Origin: Mycolicibacterium sp. MU0050
Lineage (GTDB): Bacteria > Actinomycetota > Actinomycetes > Mycobacteriales > Mycobacteriaceae
Reading direction: 5' to 3'
DNA length: 64,000 nt
NCBI RefSeq assembly: GCF_963378085.1
Contig: NZ_OY726395.1
Coordinates: 4,526,001 to 4,590,000, forward strand
A program made the position numbers and the translations under genes. The notes below the pieces were generated by a model that was given only the letters and a program-made list of their open reading frames with translations, did not search any database and was not told the origin of the DNA. Position 1 is the stretch's first letter, and every line of letters begins with the position of its first letter. Positions 1-8,886 of this stretch are shown here, piece after piece.

Positions 1-955
1 GGTTGACCGTGAGCACGGTGACGTCGATGACGCCGGCGGGGGTTATCTCGACGGCCGGCAGATCGGGTTGATCGGGGTAGTCGCCGGCGTTGAGCGGCTG
101 AGTTGCGAGCCATACGCCTGGCGCTGCCTGAATGGCCAGGTAGGTAACGTAGTTCACTTTGACGAATGCCTTGGTGACATCTTTGGTTACCGGATCGTTG
201 GGGTCGGTGATGACGATCTTGCGCGGGCCGGTCAGCGCCGGGCCGACCTCCAATCCACCGGGGGTGCGGGCGAGATCGATGAAGTCCTGATATCCCTGCC
301 CCACCGCGACGGCACCGTCGCCGTAGCCGATGAAATTCGTGTTCGAGAGGTAGGCCGTCCAGTTGAGATATGGTGCCAATGCCGTGGCCACAGCCTTGTC
401 GATGCCTCCGACTTGAGCGCTGTAGCTGTTGTACTTGAGCAGGTCCCCGACGCTGATGTTCGTCAGATCCACACCCGGATCACTCGGCGACACCCACTGC
501 CCGTTCGCCCAGGCGCGGCCGGTGACAGTTCCCGTCCAGGGGCCAAACAGCCCACCGCTTTGCGTCACAGGGTTGGCAGCACGTGTCGGATCAACCCACG
601 TCACCCACCGCGGCGCCAAATCCTCCTCGGAGAATCCGCCCGTTCCCCACCCCACGAGCTTGATTGCGTTCGCCCGGTCCTGCTGGATCGCGCCGCTGAC
701 CGCGTCCGGATCCGACGGCAGCGTGTTCACCGCGCCGCCGACGACCCCCGACAGCCAGTCCGGCATGCCCACCACATAGGTCCCGGCATCTGCCGTGAAC
801 GCCGGGGCGAGTGCGACCGAGACCGCCGCTGCTGCCGTCACCGCCGCCGTTACGGCCGGCCTTGTGGCGCCCCGCCTCTTCGCAGCGCGCCGCTCAGCGC
901 GATTTCCGTACCGATTCGGTGCGACGTCCATCTTTGCCCGACCGTGTGTGCCCAC
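1..955 (-). CDS. Secreted protein of unknown function (partial)
   Basis: An open frame of about 318 residues reads leftward off the window edge, so the C-terminus is missing. I chose the GTG at 955 because GAGGGGG lies just upstream; an in-frame ATG at 931 is the alternative and a stop bounds the frame further up. The N-terminus is basic (NRAERRAAKRR near residues 15-25), followed by an Ala/Val-rich hydrophobic stretch and an A-x-A type site (TADA), as in a Sec signal peptide. The rest is rich in Gly, Asn, Trp and Tyr and reads like an exported soluble domain. NRAERRA-like starts occur in several mycobacterial exported proteins, but I do not recognise the family. It is translated in the same codon register as a long spurious plus-strand frame. 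Confidence 0.6.
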   Translation of the reverse strand, partial: MGTHGRAKMDVAPNRYGNRAERRAAKRRGATRPAVTAAVTAAAAVSVALAPAFTADAGTYVVGMPDWLSGVVGGAVNTLPSDPDAVSGAIQQDRANAIKLVGWGTGGFSEEDLAPRWVTWVDPTRAANPVTQSGGLFGPWTGTVTGRAWANGQWVSPSDPGVDLTNISVGDLLKYNSYSAQVGGIDKAVATALAPYLNWTAYLSNTNFIGYGDGAVAVGQGYQDFIDLARTPGGLEVGPALTGPRKIVITDPNDPVTKDVTKAFVKVNYVTYLAIQAAPGVWLATQPLNAGDYPDQPDLPAVEITPAGVIDVTVLTVN

Positions 956-1559
956 AAGTTCCCCCTCGTGTTTGAGCTGCTCTTTGGATTCGACGCGTTG
1001 GCAACCGGCCTCAGCTTCAGCTCAGGTTCATACGGCGCCATAGACGGCACTGCGATCCCTCGCTGCCACACCGAAAGTCGTTGTCCGAACTGTCAACTAC
1101 CGAGACGACATCCGCAGAATGTGGACGCGCCATCACCCCCATTTGCGTCGGCCCCCCAGCCGCGCATCCGCCCCCATTTTCCCTTCTCAGCCAAATCTCA
1201 GCTGCATTGCTTGCCGAAGCTACACGTTCGATGCGGCTGTTACGGGTATTCAGTGACGTTGCTGTCGTATTTGATGTCGAGCGCAACGATTACTGTGTGC
1301 GACGCCTCCGCCCCGTGCAGATGGTTCGTCGACTGCGGCCGCGACTCGGCAGCCGGCATTGAGATTTGCCATCGCGACTATTTAGGCCGGCAATCCGGCA
1401 GTCTGACCAGATCGTCGGTTTGCTGCCTGATTTCAGTTCAGGACGCTCTCGGTCCCGCGACCCGCCCCTACTCTCGCGACGCCGCCACCGGATACCGTCG
1501 AATTTTGCCGAAACTTACGCGCCGCGCTTCTTCGAAATACTGTCCACCGTCACACTCTG

Positions 1560-1580
1560 ACCGATGACATCGTCATCGGT
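1560..1580. promoter_or_regulatory. Perfect 9-bp inverted repeat, candidate operator
   Basis: The arms are ACCGATGAC and GTCATCGGT around a 3-nt centre (ATC), a symmetric size typical of dimeric repressor sites. It lies about 600 bp upstream of the secreted protein gene and far from the SDR stop, so its target is unclear. Confidence 0.3.
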
Positions 1581-1843
1581 ACCGCGCCGTCAGGCCGTGA
1601 TCAGTCGTCAAACACCGAATGAGACGACACCGGCTCAGCGGGTCTGCCACCCGGCTCCAGCAGAAAACTCCTGCGGCACCACGACCGCACCACCTCGGGC
1701 ACGGCACCGGCAGGCCAGTGCATTGGGCGGCTCCGCGAGCTCCGGCCCACTTCAGGACCCTCACAGCGAAGGACGGTGACGCCCAGCGCAATAAACTCGG
1801 CGAAGCCGGGCATTGCCCGAGAACCTCCCGGACACGAAATGAC

Positions 1844-1875
1844 CGTCGCCCCCGGCCTTTCGACCGGAGGCGACG
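1844..1875. repeat. GC-rich hairpin
   Basis: CGTCGCC (1844-1850) pairs with GGCGACG (1869-1875), with an inner CCGG/CCGG pair. There is no T-run. It could end read-through from the leftward SDR gene, but lies about 340 bp past its stop. Confidence 0.25.
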
Positions 1876-2215
1876 TCATCCCCCCACTGCGCGATAGCTA
1901 GGCGACCGGCCCCCAATATTCTGGGCGTATCGCAACATGGCCCCCACCATGCCCCGTCAGTCGGGTATGCGGTCGATCCGTAGCTTCTCGACTTTATGCC
2001 TGACATCTGCGTTGCTGTTCGCGACGGTCCTAGTTTAGCAAATAATTCAGGCAGATCTCAGCATTAACAGGTTACTCTCAGGAAAGTGCAAAAAGGCTGG
2101 CAGAAAGGGCTTCAAGATCGGCCCCATGGTAATTGAGACCGAATTCATCCCCAGATTTGTCGGGTTGGCAAATTAGTTCAGCAAAATGCGGGGGGTTCGA
2201 AATCCGTAGCTGGCG

Positions 2216-3040
2216 CTAAGGCTGGCCGAACAGCTTCCGCACCAGCAGATCGGAAACGAACGAGGGCACGTTTCTCATCACGCCGAGTTGCACCGACGGG
2301 ACCAACCCCATGGTGTATCGCGCATGCGGACGTTTGGCGGTCAACGCCTCTTCCACCACCTCCGCGACCGTCTGCGGTTGCACAGCCACCCGCTGCGAAA
2401 GTGGGATCATTTTCCTAAACCCCGCAACATGTTTCGCGTACAACACCCGCTGTTCGGCGGTCATGGCCGCTTCCAGGTCGTCGGCGGTCTGCGGCGCGGT
2501 CTCCCACATATCGGTCGCGGTCTGCGCCGGTTGCACGACGCTGACCCCAATGTGCCACGGCTGCAACTCCATTCGCAGCGCATCGGCCGCGGCCTCCAGG
2601 GCGAACTTCGATGCGCAGTACGCCCCGAGCAGCGGCGCCGAAATCTGGCCGTTCACACTGGAAATGAAGACAATGCGCCCCCTGCTTGCGCGCAGCCTCG
2701 GCAACACAGCCTGCGTGACGGCCAGCTGGCCCACCACGTTCACCTCGAGCTGGCGACGCAGATCGTCCAGGCTCACGGTCTCCAGCGGACCTCCGACCAC
2801 GATCCCGGCGTTGTTGACCACGGCATCGAGCCGTTGCGGCAATCCGTCGCCCAGGGCCGCGATATGTGCGGAATCCGTCACGTCGAGCATCACCGGACTT
2901 ACGCGCGGGAGCGATCCGAGGGCCGCAGCATCGACGTCGGTCCGCACGCCGGCCACAACGTCCCAGCCCAGCGCCGACAGGTGCGCTGTGATGGCACGCC
3001 CTATACCGCGGGCGGCTCCGGTCACCAGGACTGCAGGCAT
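2216..3040 (-). CDS. Short-chain dehydrogenase/reductase
   Basis: A 274-residue classical SDR oxidoreductase, predicted cytosolic and NAD(P)(H)-dependent. The Rossmann TGAARGIG lies at residues 7-14, NNAG at 76-79, Ser128 and the YCASK motif with Tyr141 and Lys145, so the Ser-Tyr-Lys catalytic set is complete. An Arg soon after the first strand (GVRTDVD) hints at NADPH preference. The substrate cannot be read from sequence; the region after Lys145 resembles SDRs acting on retinol- or steroid-like hydrophobic alcohols. It lies 48 bp downstream of the DUF1275 gene on the same strand, so the two may be cotranscribed. Confidence 0.85.
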   Translation of the reverse strand: MPAVLVTGAARGIGRAITAHLSALGWDVVAGVRTDVDAAALGSLPRVSPVMLDVTDSAHIAALGDGLPQRLDAVVNNAGIVVGGPLETVSLDDLRRQLEVNVVGQLAVTQAVLPRLRASRGRIVFISSVNGQISAPLLGAYCASKFALEAAADALRMELQPWHIGVSVVQPAQTATDMWETAPQTADDLEAAMTAEQRVLYAKHVAGFRKMIPLSQRVAVQPQTVAEVVEEALTAKRPHARYTMGLVPSVQLGVMRNVPSFVSDLLVRKLFGQP

Positions 3041-3088
3041 GCCACCGAGACTAGTCGAGCCGCGGATTCCGCAGGGCGACGATGTGAT

Positions 3089-3769
3089 TCACGAATCCGC
3101 CGCGGGCCCGTGCCGAAAGATCAGCAACGCCGCGAACACCACGACGGCGGCGAGGGCGATCACCGGTGCCACGACGAAGCGGGTCATCGTGGCGCCGACG
3201 ACGGCGCCGCCGAGCATCGTGAAAACCACCGTGTAACGCAACTTTTCGCGGTCGCCCGTGCCGCCGGCGAGTCGGGAGTCCACGCCGAGGCCCACGATCG
3301 TCGAGGTGAGCACCGTGGTGCTCAGTTCCTGGACGCCGAACTGACGTGCGGCGGCGTTCTGCGATCCGAACGCCATGGCCAGCCCCGCGATCAAGATCAG
3401 TTTGCCGTTGTCGTGATAATCGAGCACCCCCGCGCCGGCCAACCCCGCCAGCACCATCAGCCACGCCGCCTCGAGTCCCAGCGTCACCGTCAGCCACAGC
3501 CGCGTCCTCGCCGCCAGATGCCGGGCAAACCGACCGCTCAGGATGGTGCCGACGAGGAATCCCCCGAACGCGACCACCGCGGCGGTCAGATCCACCCCGG
3601 AATCCGGCACAAACCAAAACCCCAGGAAAATGACGTTGCCCGTCATGTTGGCAACGAAGACGTGCCCGAGCACCAGGACACTGACGGCGTCGATCAAGCC
3701 GGTGGCGAAGGTGAGCAGCAACAGCGCCGCGGTGGTGAGTTTGTCAGACACCGGGGAGGCGACGGCCAT
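3089..3769 (-). CDS. DUF1275 (YoaK-type) integral membrane protein
   Basis: A 226-residue protein with about six hydrophobic segments. Family features are the N-terminal TFATGLIDAVS stretch, GHVFVANMTGN at about 36-46, and AMAFGSQNAAAR near 140, which together mark DUF1275/YoaK proteins of unknown transport or sensing role. I chose the ATG at 3769 because hydrophobic family sequence begins right after it; the frame runs further upstream to 3940 but that part is Arg-rich and family-unlike. It is divergent from the fatty acyl-AMP ligase gene and followed by an SDR. Confidence 0.8.
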   Translation of the reverse strand: MAVASPVSDKLTTAALLLLTFATGLIDAVSVLVLGHVFVANMTGNVIFLGFWFVPDSGVDLTAAVVAFGGFLVGTILSGRFARHLAARTRLWLTVTLGLEAAWLMVLAGLAGAGVLDYHDNGKLILIAGLAMAFGSQNAAARQFGVQELSTTVLTSTIVGLGVDSRLAGGTGDREKLRYTVVFTMLGGAVVGATMTRFVVAPVIALAAVVVFAALLIFRHGPAADS

Positions 3770-4056
3770 AAGCCAGTATCGCCCGCCCGGTGTCTGCCCC
3801 CGACCTGGTTCGGGCGAATCAGACGGCGCGACGATGCGAACCTCTCGGCACCAGCGCCGTGAACCGGTGATCCGCCCAAGCACAGCCCGTGTCAGGAAAT
3901 GTACACGGGTGTGCCCAGAATTATTGACGCTTGTGGACAATTATTCGGCCCAGCTCAGTCGCGATGCCGGCGATGTTCACACGACCCGTCGATAGTGACG
4001 ACTATCACTCCTTGCGGATTCAAGGTTTACTTAGCACCACTACTAGTGTCGTCCGA
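3770..4056. promoter_or_regulatory. Divergent promoter region, DUF1275 / FAAL
   Basis: This 287-bp A/T-richer spacer separates two divergent starts. It carries a direct repeat AATTATT at 3919-3925 and 3939-3945, exactly 20 bp (two helical turns) apart, with TTGAC-like sequence between. No firm -35/-10 pair was assigned. Confidence 0.4.
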
Positions 4057-5910
4057 ATGGGTCGGGATCCCTCTGCCGACGGCGCCGCGCGCGCCGTCTC
4101 CGATGTCCGCGTCGAGGACTACGTCCGCACCGACGGCACCATCGTGATTCCGGACGGCATCACGTTGACTTCGTTCCTGGACCGCAACCGCGAGATCTTC
4201 GGCGACCGGCCGTCGTACCGGTTCCTGGACTACTCCCACGACCCCGACGGTCAGGTCGTCGAACTGAGCTGGAACGGGCTGTGGTCCCGGGTCTGCGCCG
4301 TCGGTGCCCGACTGCAGCAGATCACGCAACCCGGCGACCGGGTGGCCATCCTCACGCCCCAAGGTGTCGACTACGTCGCCGCGTTCTTCGCCGCCATCCA
4401 TGCGGGCACCGTCGCGGTACCACTGTTCGCGCCCAGCCTCGCGGGACAGAACGAGCGGCTGTCCGCGGTCCTCGGCGACGCCAAGCCCACCGTGGTGCTG
4501 ACGACCAGCGGTGCGGCCGAGTCCGTGCGCAAGGTGCTCAAGACCATCGCCACCGCCGATCGGCCCCGGGTGATCGCCGTCGACGCCCTGCCCGACAGCG
4601 TGGCCGAGATGTTCGTCGCACCGACGCTGAACACCGACGACGTCGCCTATCTGCAGTACACCTCCGGGTCGACCCGGACACCGGCCGGCGTGGAGATCAC
4701 CCACCGCAACGTCTGCACGAACGTCCTGCAGATGATCCTGGCCGGGGATCTGGACCTGGGCGTGCGCAGCGTCAGCTGGCTGCCGCTCTACCACGACATG
4801 GGTCTCATCATGATCATGTTCCCCGCGCTGTGCGGCAGCCACATCACGCTGATGGACCCGATGGCCTTCGTCCGCCGGCCCTATCGCTGGATCAAGCAGC
4901 TCGGCATCGAGTCCGCCCACGGGCGCACCTTCGCCGCCGCACCCAACTTCGCCTACGAACTCGCTGCCGAGCGGGGCCTGCCGCCGGCCGGCGAAGCGCT
5001 GGACCTGACCAACGTGGTGACCCTCCTCAACGGGTCCGAGCCGGTCACCATGGCCTCCAACGAAAAGTTCACGACGGCGTTCGCGCCGTACGGTCTCCCC
5101 GCCACGGCCATCAAACCGTCCTACGGGATGGCCGAGGCCACGCTGTCGGTCGCCAGCATCGCCCCGTCGGCCGCGGCGCGCGCCGTCCACCTCGATCGTG
5201 AACAGCTCAGCGCGGGCCGTGCGGTCCGGGTCGACGCCGCCGACCCGGCCGCTGTCGAACACGTGTCGTGCGGAACCGCCATCCCCAACCAGTGGGTCGT
5301 CGTCACCGACGGCGACGGCAACGAGGTCGCCGAGGGCACCATCGGTGAAATATGGTTGCACGGCAACAACATCGGCAACGGCTACTTCGGCCGCACCGAC
5401 GAGACCAACCGGGTGTTCTGCAACAAGCTGCAGACCCGCCTGGGCGACGACAGCCACGCCACCGGTGTCCCCGACAACGCGTACTGGCTGGCCACCGGGG
5501 ATCTCGGCACCTATCTCGGCGGCGAGCTGTACCTGACCGGGCGCAGCAAGGACCTGATCATCCTCGACGGCGCCAACCACTACCCCACCGACATCGAGAC
5601 CACGGTCAGTCGCTCCTCCCGGGCCGTGCGGTCCGGTTACGTGGCGGCCTTCTCCGTGCCGGGCGAGCGCGGAGAGCAGTTGGTCATCGTCGCCGAACGC
5701 GCCGCCGGGGCCGGCCGCGTCGAGCCCGGTGCCGTCGCCGACGCCGTGCGCGCTGCCGTGTCACGTCTGCATCAAGTTCGCGTCGCGGACTTCCGCTTTG
5801 TCGCGGCGGGCGTGATCCCGCGCACCACCAGCGGCAAGCTGGCCCGCAGCGCCTGCCGCAGCGAGTACCTGGCCGGCGCGTACGACAGGTATGCCGACCC
5901 GGCACGGTGA
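4057..5910 (+). CDS. Fatty acyl-AMP ligase (FAAL, FadD family)
   Basis: A 617-residue ANL adenylating enzyme that should activate a long-chain fatty acid to acyl-adenylate. The A3 motif is YTSGSTRTPAGV (about 201-212), the FAAL-type variant of YTSGTTGxPKG. PSYGMAEATL and TGDLG follow, and the C-terminal domain ends with TTSGKLARSACR. Similar proteins (FadD32 type) load acyl chains onto polyketide synthases. No PKS or acyl carrier protein gene is in the window, so the acceptor is unknown. I chose the ATG at 4057; the open frame extends to 3931 but the added part is not family-like. It is convergent with the mam genes, 3 bp from the next stop. Confidence 0.88.
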   Translation: MGRDPSADGAARAVSDVRVEDYVRTDGTIVIPDGITLTSFLDRNREIFGDRPSYRFLDYSHDPDGQVVELSWNGLWSRVCAVGARLQQITQPGDRVAILTPQGVDYVAAFFAAIHAGTVAVPLFAPSLAGQNERLSAVLGDAKPTVVLTTSGAAESVRKVLKTIATADRPRVIAVDALPDSVAEMFVAPTLNTDDVAYLQYTSGSTRTPAGVEITHRNVCTNVLQMILAGDLDLGVRSVSWLPLYHDMGLIMIMFPALCGSHITLMDPMAFVRRPYRWIKQLGIESAHGRTFAAAPNFAYELAAERGLPPAGEALDLTNVVTLLNGSEPVTMASNEKFTTAFAPYGLPATAIKPSYGMAEATLSVASIAPSAAARAVHLDREQLSAGRAVRVDAADPAAVEHVSCGTAIPNQWVVVTDGDGNEVAEGTIGEIWLHGNNIGNGYFGRTDETNRVFCNKLQTRLGDDSHATGVPDNAYWLATGDLGTYLGGELYLTGRSKDLIILDGANHYPTDIETTVSRSSRAVRSGYVAAFSVPGERGEQLVIVAERAAGAGRVEPGAVADAVRAAVSRLHQVRVADFRFVAAGVIPRTTSGKLARSACRSEYLAGAYDRYADPAR

Positions 5911-5913
5911 CGG

Positions 5914-6729
5914 TCAGATCTGCGGGGTCAGATCCAGGTTGGTGATCGAGGTCATCCCGGTGACCAGCCACTGCCCCGACTCGCGCTGCAGGGTCAGCCG
6001 GTAGGAGATGTACTTCAGCGACGGGATGTCCTTGGTCAGCGGGCTGGTCGAGGTGGAGTTGGTGTAGACGATCGCGGTGGCCTCGGAGCCGTTCAGACTC
6101 TCGACCGCCGCACCGACCACCTCGGTGGAGTTGGTCACCTGAGCCTGCTTGTTGGTCGGCACGATCGCGTCGATGTACTTGCGGTACTCCGCCTGGAAGT
6201 CACCGGCCAGGTAACGCGCCGACCGGTTGGCCAGCTGGTCCATGTTGTCGGGGGTGTAGGTCCACAGCGTGGTGATGGCGTCGGCGGCGGTCCGGGCGAT
6301 CTGCACCTTGGTGTGCACCGTGGCACGTTCGGCGATGTAGGGCTGCGCCATGGCCCCGGCGAAACCGCCCGCCGCGACGAACAGGGCGGCCGCGATGCCG
6401 ATCACGAGGCCCGCGCGGCGTCCCGGCAGTTTGCGCTCGACGAGCACCACCGGTTCGGCGTCGGGCTTGTCGGGCTCAGCCTCAGGCTCCTCGGTCGCGT
6501 CCGGCTTGTCGGTCTCAGCCTCGGGCTCCTCGGTCGCCTCGGGCTCCTCGGTCGCCTCGGGCTCGTCGGTCGCGTCCGGCTCGACCACGGGCTCCGGGGC
6601 CGGTGTCGACGCGGCGCGTTTCCGCTTCCCACGCGGCACCCGCTGCTGCGTTGTCGGGTCGGTCTTCTCGGCGGAGGACTCCGCGGCGCCGTCGCTCAGA
6701 TCACCTGAGCCAGATCGCTGATCTTCCAT
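5914..6729 (-). CDS. mam1D: Mce-associated membrane protein Mam1D-like
   Basis: A 271-residue last gene of the mce1 operon, matching the position of Rv0178. The start is ATG 6729 with a strong AGGAGG upstream; it overlaps the preceding gene by 34 bp. A cytosolic N-terminal half is highly acidic, with tandem EATEEPEA/TDKPDA-type repeats (about 45-95), then one transmembrane helix (LVIGIAAALFVAAGGFAGAMA, about 108-128) and an extracytoplasmic NTF2-like Mam domain. Mam proteins are thought to stabilise the Mce transporter. The acidic repeat tract looks prone to length change. Confidence 0.88.
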   Translation of the reverse strand: MEDQRSGSGDLSDGAAESSAEKTDPTTQQRVPRGKRKRAASTPAPEPVVEPDATDEPEATEEPEATEEPEAETDKPDATEEPEAEPDKPDAEPVVLVERKLPGRRAGLVIGIAAALFVAAGGFAGAMAQPYIAERATVHTKVQIARTAADAITTLWTYTPDNMDQLANRSARYLAGDFQAEYRKYIDAIVPTNKQAQVTNSTEVVGAAVESLNGSEATAIVYTNSTSTSPLTKDIPSLKYISYRLTLQRESGQWLVTGMTSITNLDLTPQI

Positions 6730-7241
6730 TGGCCCCCCTCCTGGATCGCAGTGACAACCCACCGACTGCCATCCTCCACGCGGCCGCCGTCAGGCATGGT
6801 GGTGACGGTTCTGGTGACGACGACGACGGTGGCACTGCCGTCGTCGTTCCACCGTTCCACGCCGGCCTCGAGCACCTCGCCGGCGGTCGGCTCGAACCGT
6901 GCCACCGAGACCGCGATCTCGTTGATGCGGGACTTGAAGTCCTCGGCGAAGGCTCCGGTGCCTTGGGCGAGCAGGCCGTCGGCATACGCATTGGCGTTGA
7001 AGGGGTCCGGCGACGTGAAATCGGTCATGAACGACCGTACGAAACCGAGCGACTCGGCGGTGCGCATGGCCTCCCGGTGCTGGCGTTGATGCGTGAAAAG
7101 CACCACCGCGCTGACCGCCGCGGCGGCGACGATCAGCACGGTCGCGACGGTCAATGCGACCGTGAGGGCTCGGGTTCGCGGCGGTGGCGCCGGAAGATCG
7201 GTGAACGCCTTGCTACCCGCGGTGTTTCGACGAGGGCTCAT
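6696..7241 (-). CDS. mam1C: Mce-associated membrane protein Mam1C-like
   Basis: A 181-residue protein in the Rv0177 position. The ATG at 7241 overlaps the upstream stop by 4 bp (ATGA), pointing to translational coupling. It has a short basic cytosolic N-terminus, one transmembrane segment (VALTVATVLIVAAAAVSAVVL, about 27-47) and a Mam domain ending with a typical RWVVTAIQEGGQWKISDL stretch. It is likely an accessory subunit anchored in the inner membrane next to the Mce1 complex. An upstream in-frame start at 7298 would add sequence unlike the family. Confidence 0.88.
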   Translation of the reverse strand: MSPRRNTAGSKAFTDLPAPPPRTRALTVALTVATVLIVAAAAVSAVVLFTHQRQHREAMRTAESLGFVRSFMTDFTSPDPFNANAYADGLLAQGTGAFAEDFKSRINEIAVSVARFEPTAGEVLEAGVERWNDDGSATVVVVTRTVTTMPDGGRVEDGSRWVVTAIQEGGQWKISDLAQVI

Positions 7242-8209
7242 CCGCCACCGCCCGCCGGGTTGGGACTGGCCAGCACCGTCAGGTTGTCGACCTTCCACTG
7301 GTCCGCGGCGGCGCGCACGAACTCGACCTTCACCGTGGCGGTGATGGTCCGGTAGTCCGGCGGCGTCCCGCGCTGTCCCTGCAGCAGCACGAGCATGGTG
7401 CCCCGGTCGGCGCCCGCGGTCAGCACCGCCGCGTTGGGAGACCAGTAGTCGTTGTCCACCGCACCGGCCTGCTCGATGGCGCGCTGTTGCTCCTCCAACT
7501 GCGGTCGGTAGTTGTCGGTGACCGCTCCCCGCGCACGCTCGAAGTCCTCGTGCAGCGTCGCAGCCTGGTAGCTGAGCATGTCAGTGACCAGCTTGGGGCC
7601 CTGTACCGCCAACTGCTCGCGAGTCTGGGCCAGGCGCAGGTCCTGACGGTAGACGGTGAGGTAACCCAGCGTCGCGGCGGCGACGGCGATCGCGGCACCC
7701 AACGAAACCACCTTCACCACAGTCTTTTTCGCGTGCCGCGGCGTGGGTTCGACCACCCTGACCTCGGTGCGTGCCACCATGTCGGCGACCGTACGGTTGC
7801 GGCGGTCCCACAATGGCCAGAACCAGCCCAGCAGCAGCGCTGCGGTGTCGATCAGGTGGGCGGCGTCGCGGGCCAGCAGCCGCCATGGCCCCACCTTGGT
7901 GCCGTCGCGGTCCACTACCGCGATACCGAACAGGGCGCGCCCCAGGGTCCATCCACTCAACGCGGGAAGCAGCATCCGATTCACGGCCACCGCGAGCAGG
8001 ACCGCGGCGGCCCCGAGCACCGTGACCCACCACAGCCATTCCCGCTGCGGGGTCGACCACGCCACCAACACCAGCGCCGCGAACACCCCGAAGCCCACCA
8101 CGACGTCCAGGGCGAATGCGCCCGCGCGCGCGGGCCACGACGCCAGCGAGCTCGGATCCGTTGTCTCCGTATCGCTCTGGCGGGTGTCGTCGGTCAACAG
8201 CTCCGTCAC
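7238..8209 (-). CDS. mam1B: RDD-domain Mce-associated protein Mam1B-like
   Basis: A 323-residue protein in the Rv0176 position. Residues about 25-150 form an RDD membrane domain (ARAGAFALDVVVGF and GWTLGRALFGI segments, then RNRTVADMVARTEV). A further helix and a periplasmic Mam domain follow (about 165-320). The GTG start at 8209 overlaps the preceding stop (GTGA). The RDD-Mam fusion matches the M. tuberculosis gene in the same slot. The function is inferred: an accessory or assembly role in Mce1 lipid import. Confidence 0.88.
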   Translation of the reverse strand: MTELLTDDTRQSDTETTDPSSLASWPARAGAFALDVVVGFGVFAALVLVAWSTPQREWLWWVTVLGAAAVLLAVAVNRMLLPALSGWTLGRALFGIAVVDRDGTKVGPWRLLARDAAHLIDTAALLLGWFWPLWDRRNRTVADMVARTEVRVVEPTPRHAKKTVVKVVSLGAAIAVAAATLGYLTVYRQDLRLAQTREQLAVQGPKLVTDMLSYQAATLHEDFERARGAVTDNYRPQLEEQQRAIEQAGAVDNDYWSPNAAVLTAGADRGTMLVLLQGQRGTPPDYRTITATVKVEFVRAAADQWKVDNLTVLASPNPAGGGG

Positions 8210-8886
8210 CTGGTCACCTGGTCGAGCTGAGCGATCTTGTAGGTGCCGTCTTCGGGAGCCATCTGCACGCGGAGCCGGTAACCCGTCTCCTGGTTCTGCA
8301 CCGTGCTGTTACTCACCTTGACCCGCAACGCGACCAGTACATCCACCGAGCCGTCGTCGTGGTGCCGTTCGGCGGCGGCCCGGATGTTGGACACCTGGAC
8401 CTGGGCCTGCGCCGCCTGGTAGGCGTCGACCAGGATGCCGCTGTAGAGCACCGCCTGCGCACCGAAATCTCCTGTGCCGCATTCGATGATCTTGCGCTGA
8501 CTGGCCTCCATGGTGGCCAGGTCGGGGGCCTGGGTGGCGATAACGCAGTCCTTGGCCGCCTGCACCGCCGTCGCCTCGTCGACGTTACGGGCCTGCATGT
8601 CGTTGTCGGCGACCCGCGCCAGCACGCCCGCGCCGGCGAGCAGGACACTGAGCACCAGCAACGTCGCGGCGACCCCGATCACCCAGCCCCGGCTGTACAG
8701 GCGGGAACGCTGCCCGAGGTGGTCGCTCGGCGTAGGAGACTCGCCGGGAGCTCCGGAATCGACGGATTCGCCGGACCGGCCGATCTCGTCGGCCTGCCCG
8801 GGTTCCGAAGGCTCACCGGACGAGACACCGGTGCCGTCCTCGTCCTCGGGTGGGATCAGCCGGCCGGAGCCAGCATCTCCTTCCAT
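8206..8886 (-). CDS. mam1A: Mce-associated membrane protein Mam1A-like
   Basis: A 226-residue protein in the Rv0175 position. The ATG at 8886 has AGGAGA upstream and lies inside the 3' end of mce1F (31-bp overlap). The acidic, Ser/Gly/Pro-rich N-terminus (about 1-60) is disordered. A transmembrane helix follows (WVIGVAATLLVLSVLLAGAG, about 68-87), then a Mam/NTF2-like domain with DVLVALRVKVSN near the end. It is the first of the four accessory genes closing the operon. Confidence 0.88.
   Translation of the reverse strand: MEGDAGSGRLIPPEDEDGTGVSSGEPSEPGQADEIGRSGESVDSGAPGESPTPSDHLGQRSRLYSRGWVIGVAATLLVLSVLLAGAGVLARVADNDMQARNVDEATAVQAAKDCVIATQAPDLATMEASQRKIIECGTGDFGAQAVLYSGILVDAYQAAQAQVQVSNIRAAAERHHDDGSVDVLVALRVKVSNSTVQNQETGYRLRVQMAPEDGTYKIAQLDQVTR

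Larger units (their letters stand above)
956..2215. other. Gene-poor region of about 1.26 kb
   Basis: No reading frame here has mycobacterial codon bias, a ribosome binding site or recognisable protein content. The short frames on both strands are low-complexity or cysteine- and arginine-rich shadows. Base composition drops visibly in 2030-2200 (A/T runs), unlike the coding DNA on both sides. The part next to 955 should hold the promoter of the secreted protein gene. The region also contains a 21-bp palindrome (1560-1580) and a GC-rich hairpin (1844-1875). It may be decayed former coding DNA or an old insertion site; I see no IS ends. Confidence 0.5.

Noticed and set aside
68..1567. A 499-codon rightward open frame
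   Set aside because: Its first 890 bp are the exact antisense register of the leftward secreted protein gene, and the product is Arg/Cys/His-rich with no domain; the leftward frame has a signal peptide and ribosome binding site.
1017..2006. Several 70-90 codon leftward frames in the gene-poor region
   Set aside because: Their products are Ser/Arg/Cys-rich without hydrophobic cores or conserved motifs, and none has a convincing ribosome binding site.
6440..6600. Short DNA repeats resembling a repeat array
   Set aside because: They are in-frame codon repeats of the acidic Mam1D tract, with no unique spacers; not CRISPR.
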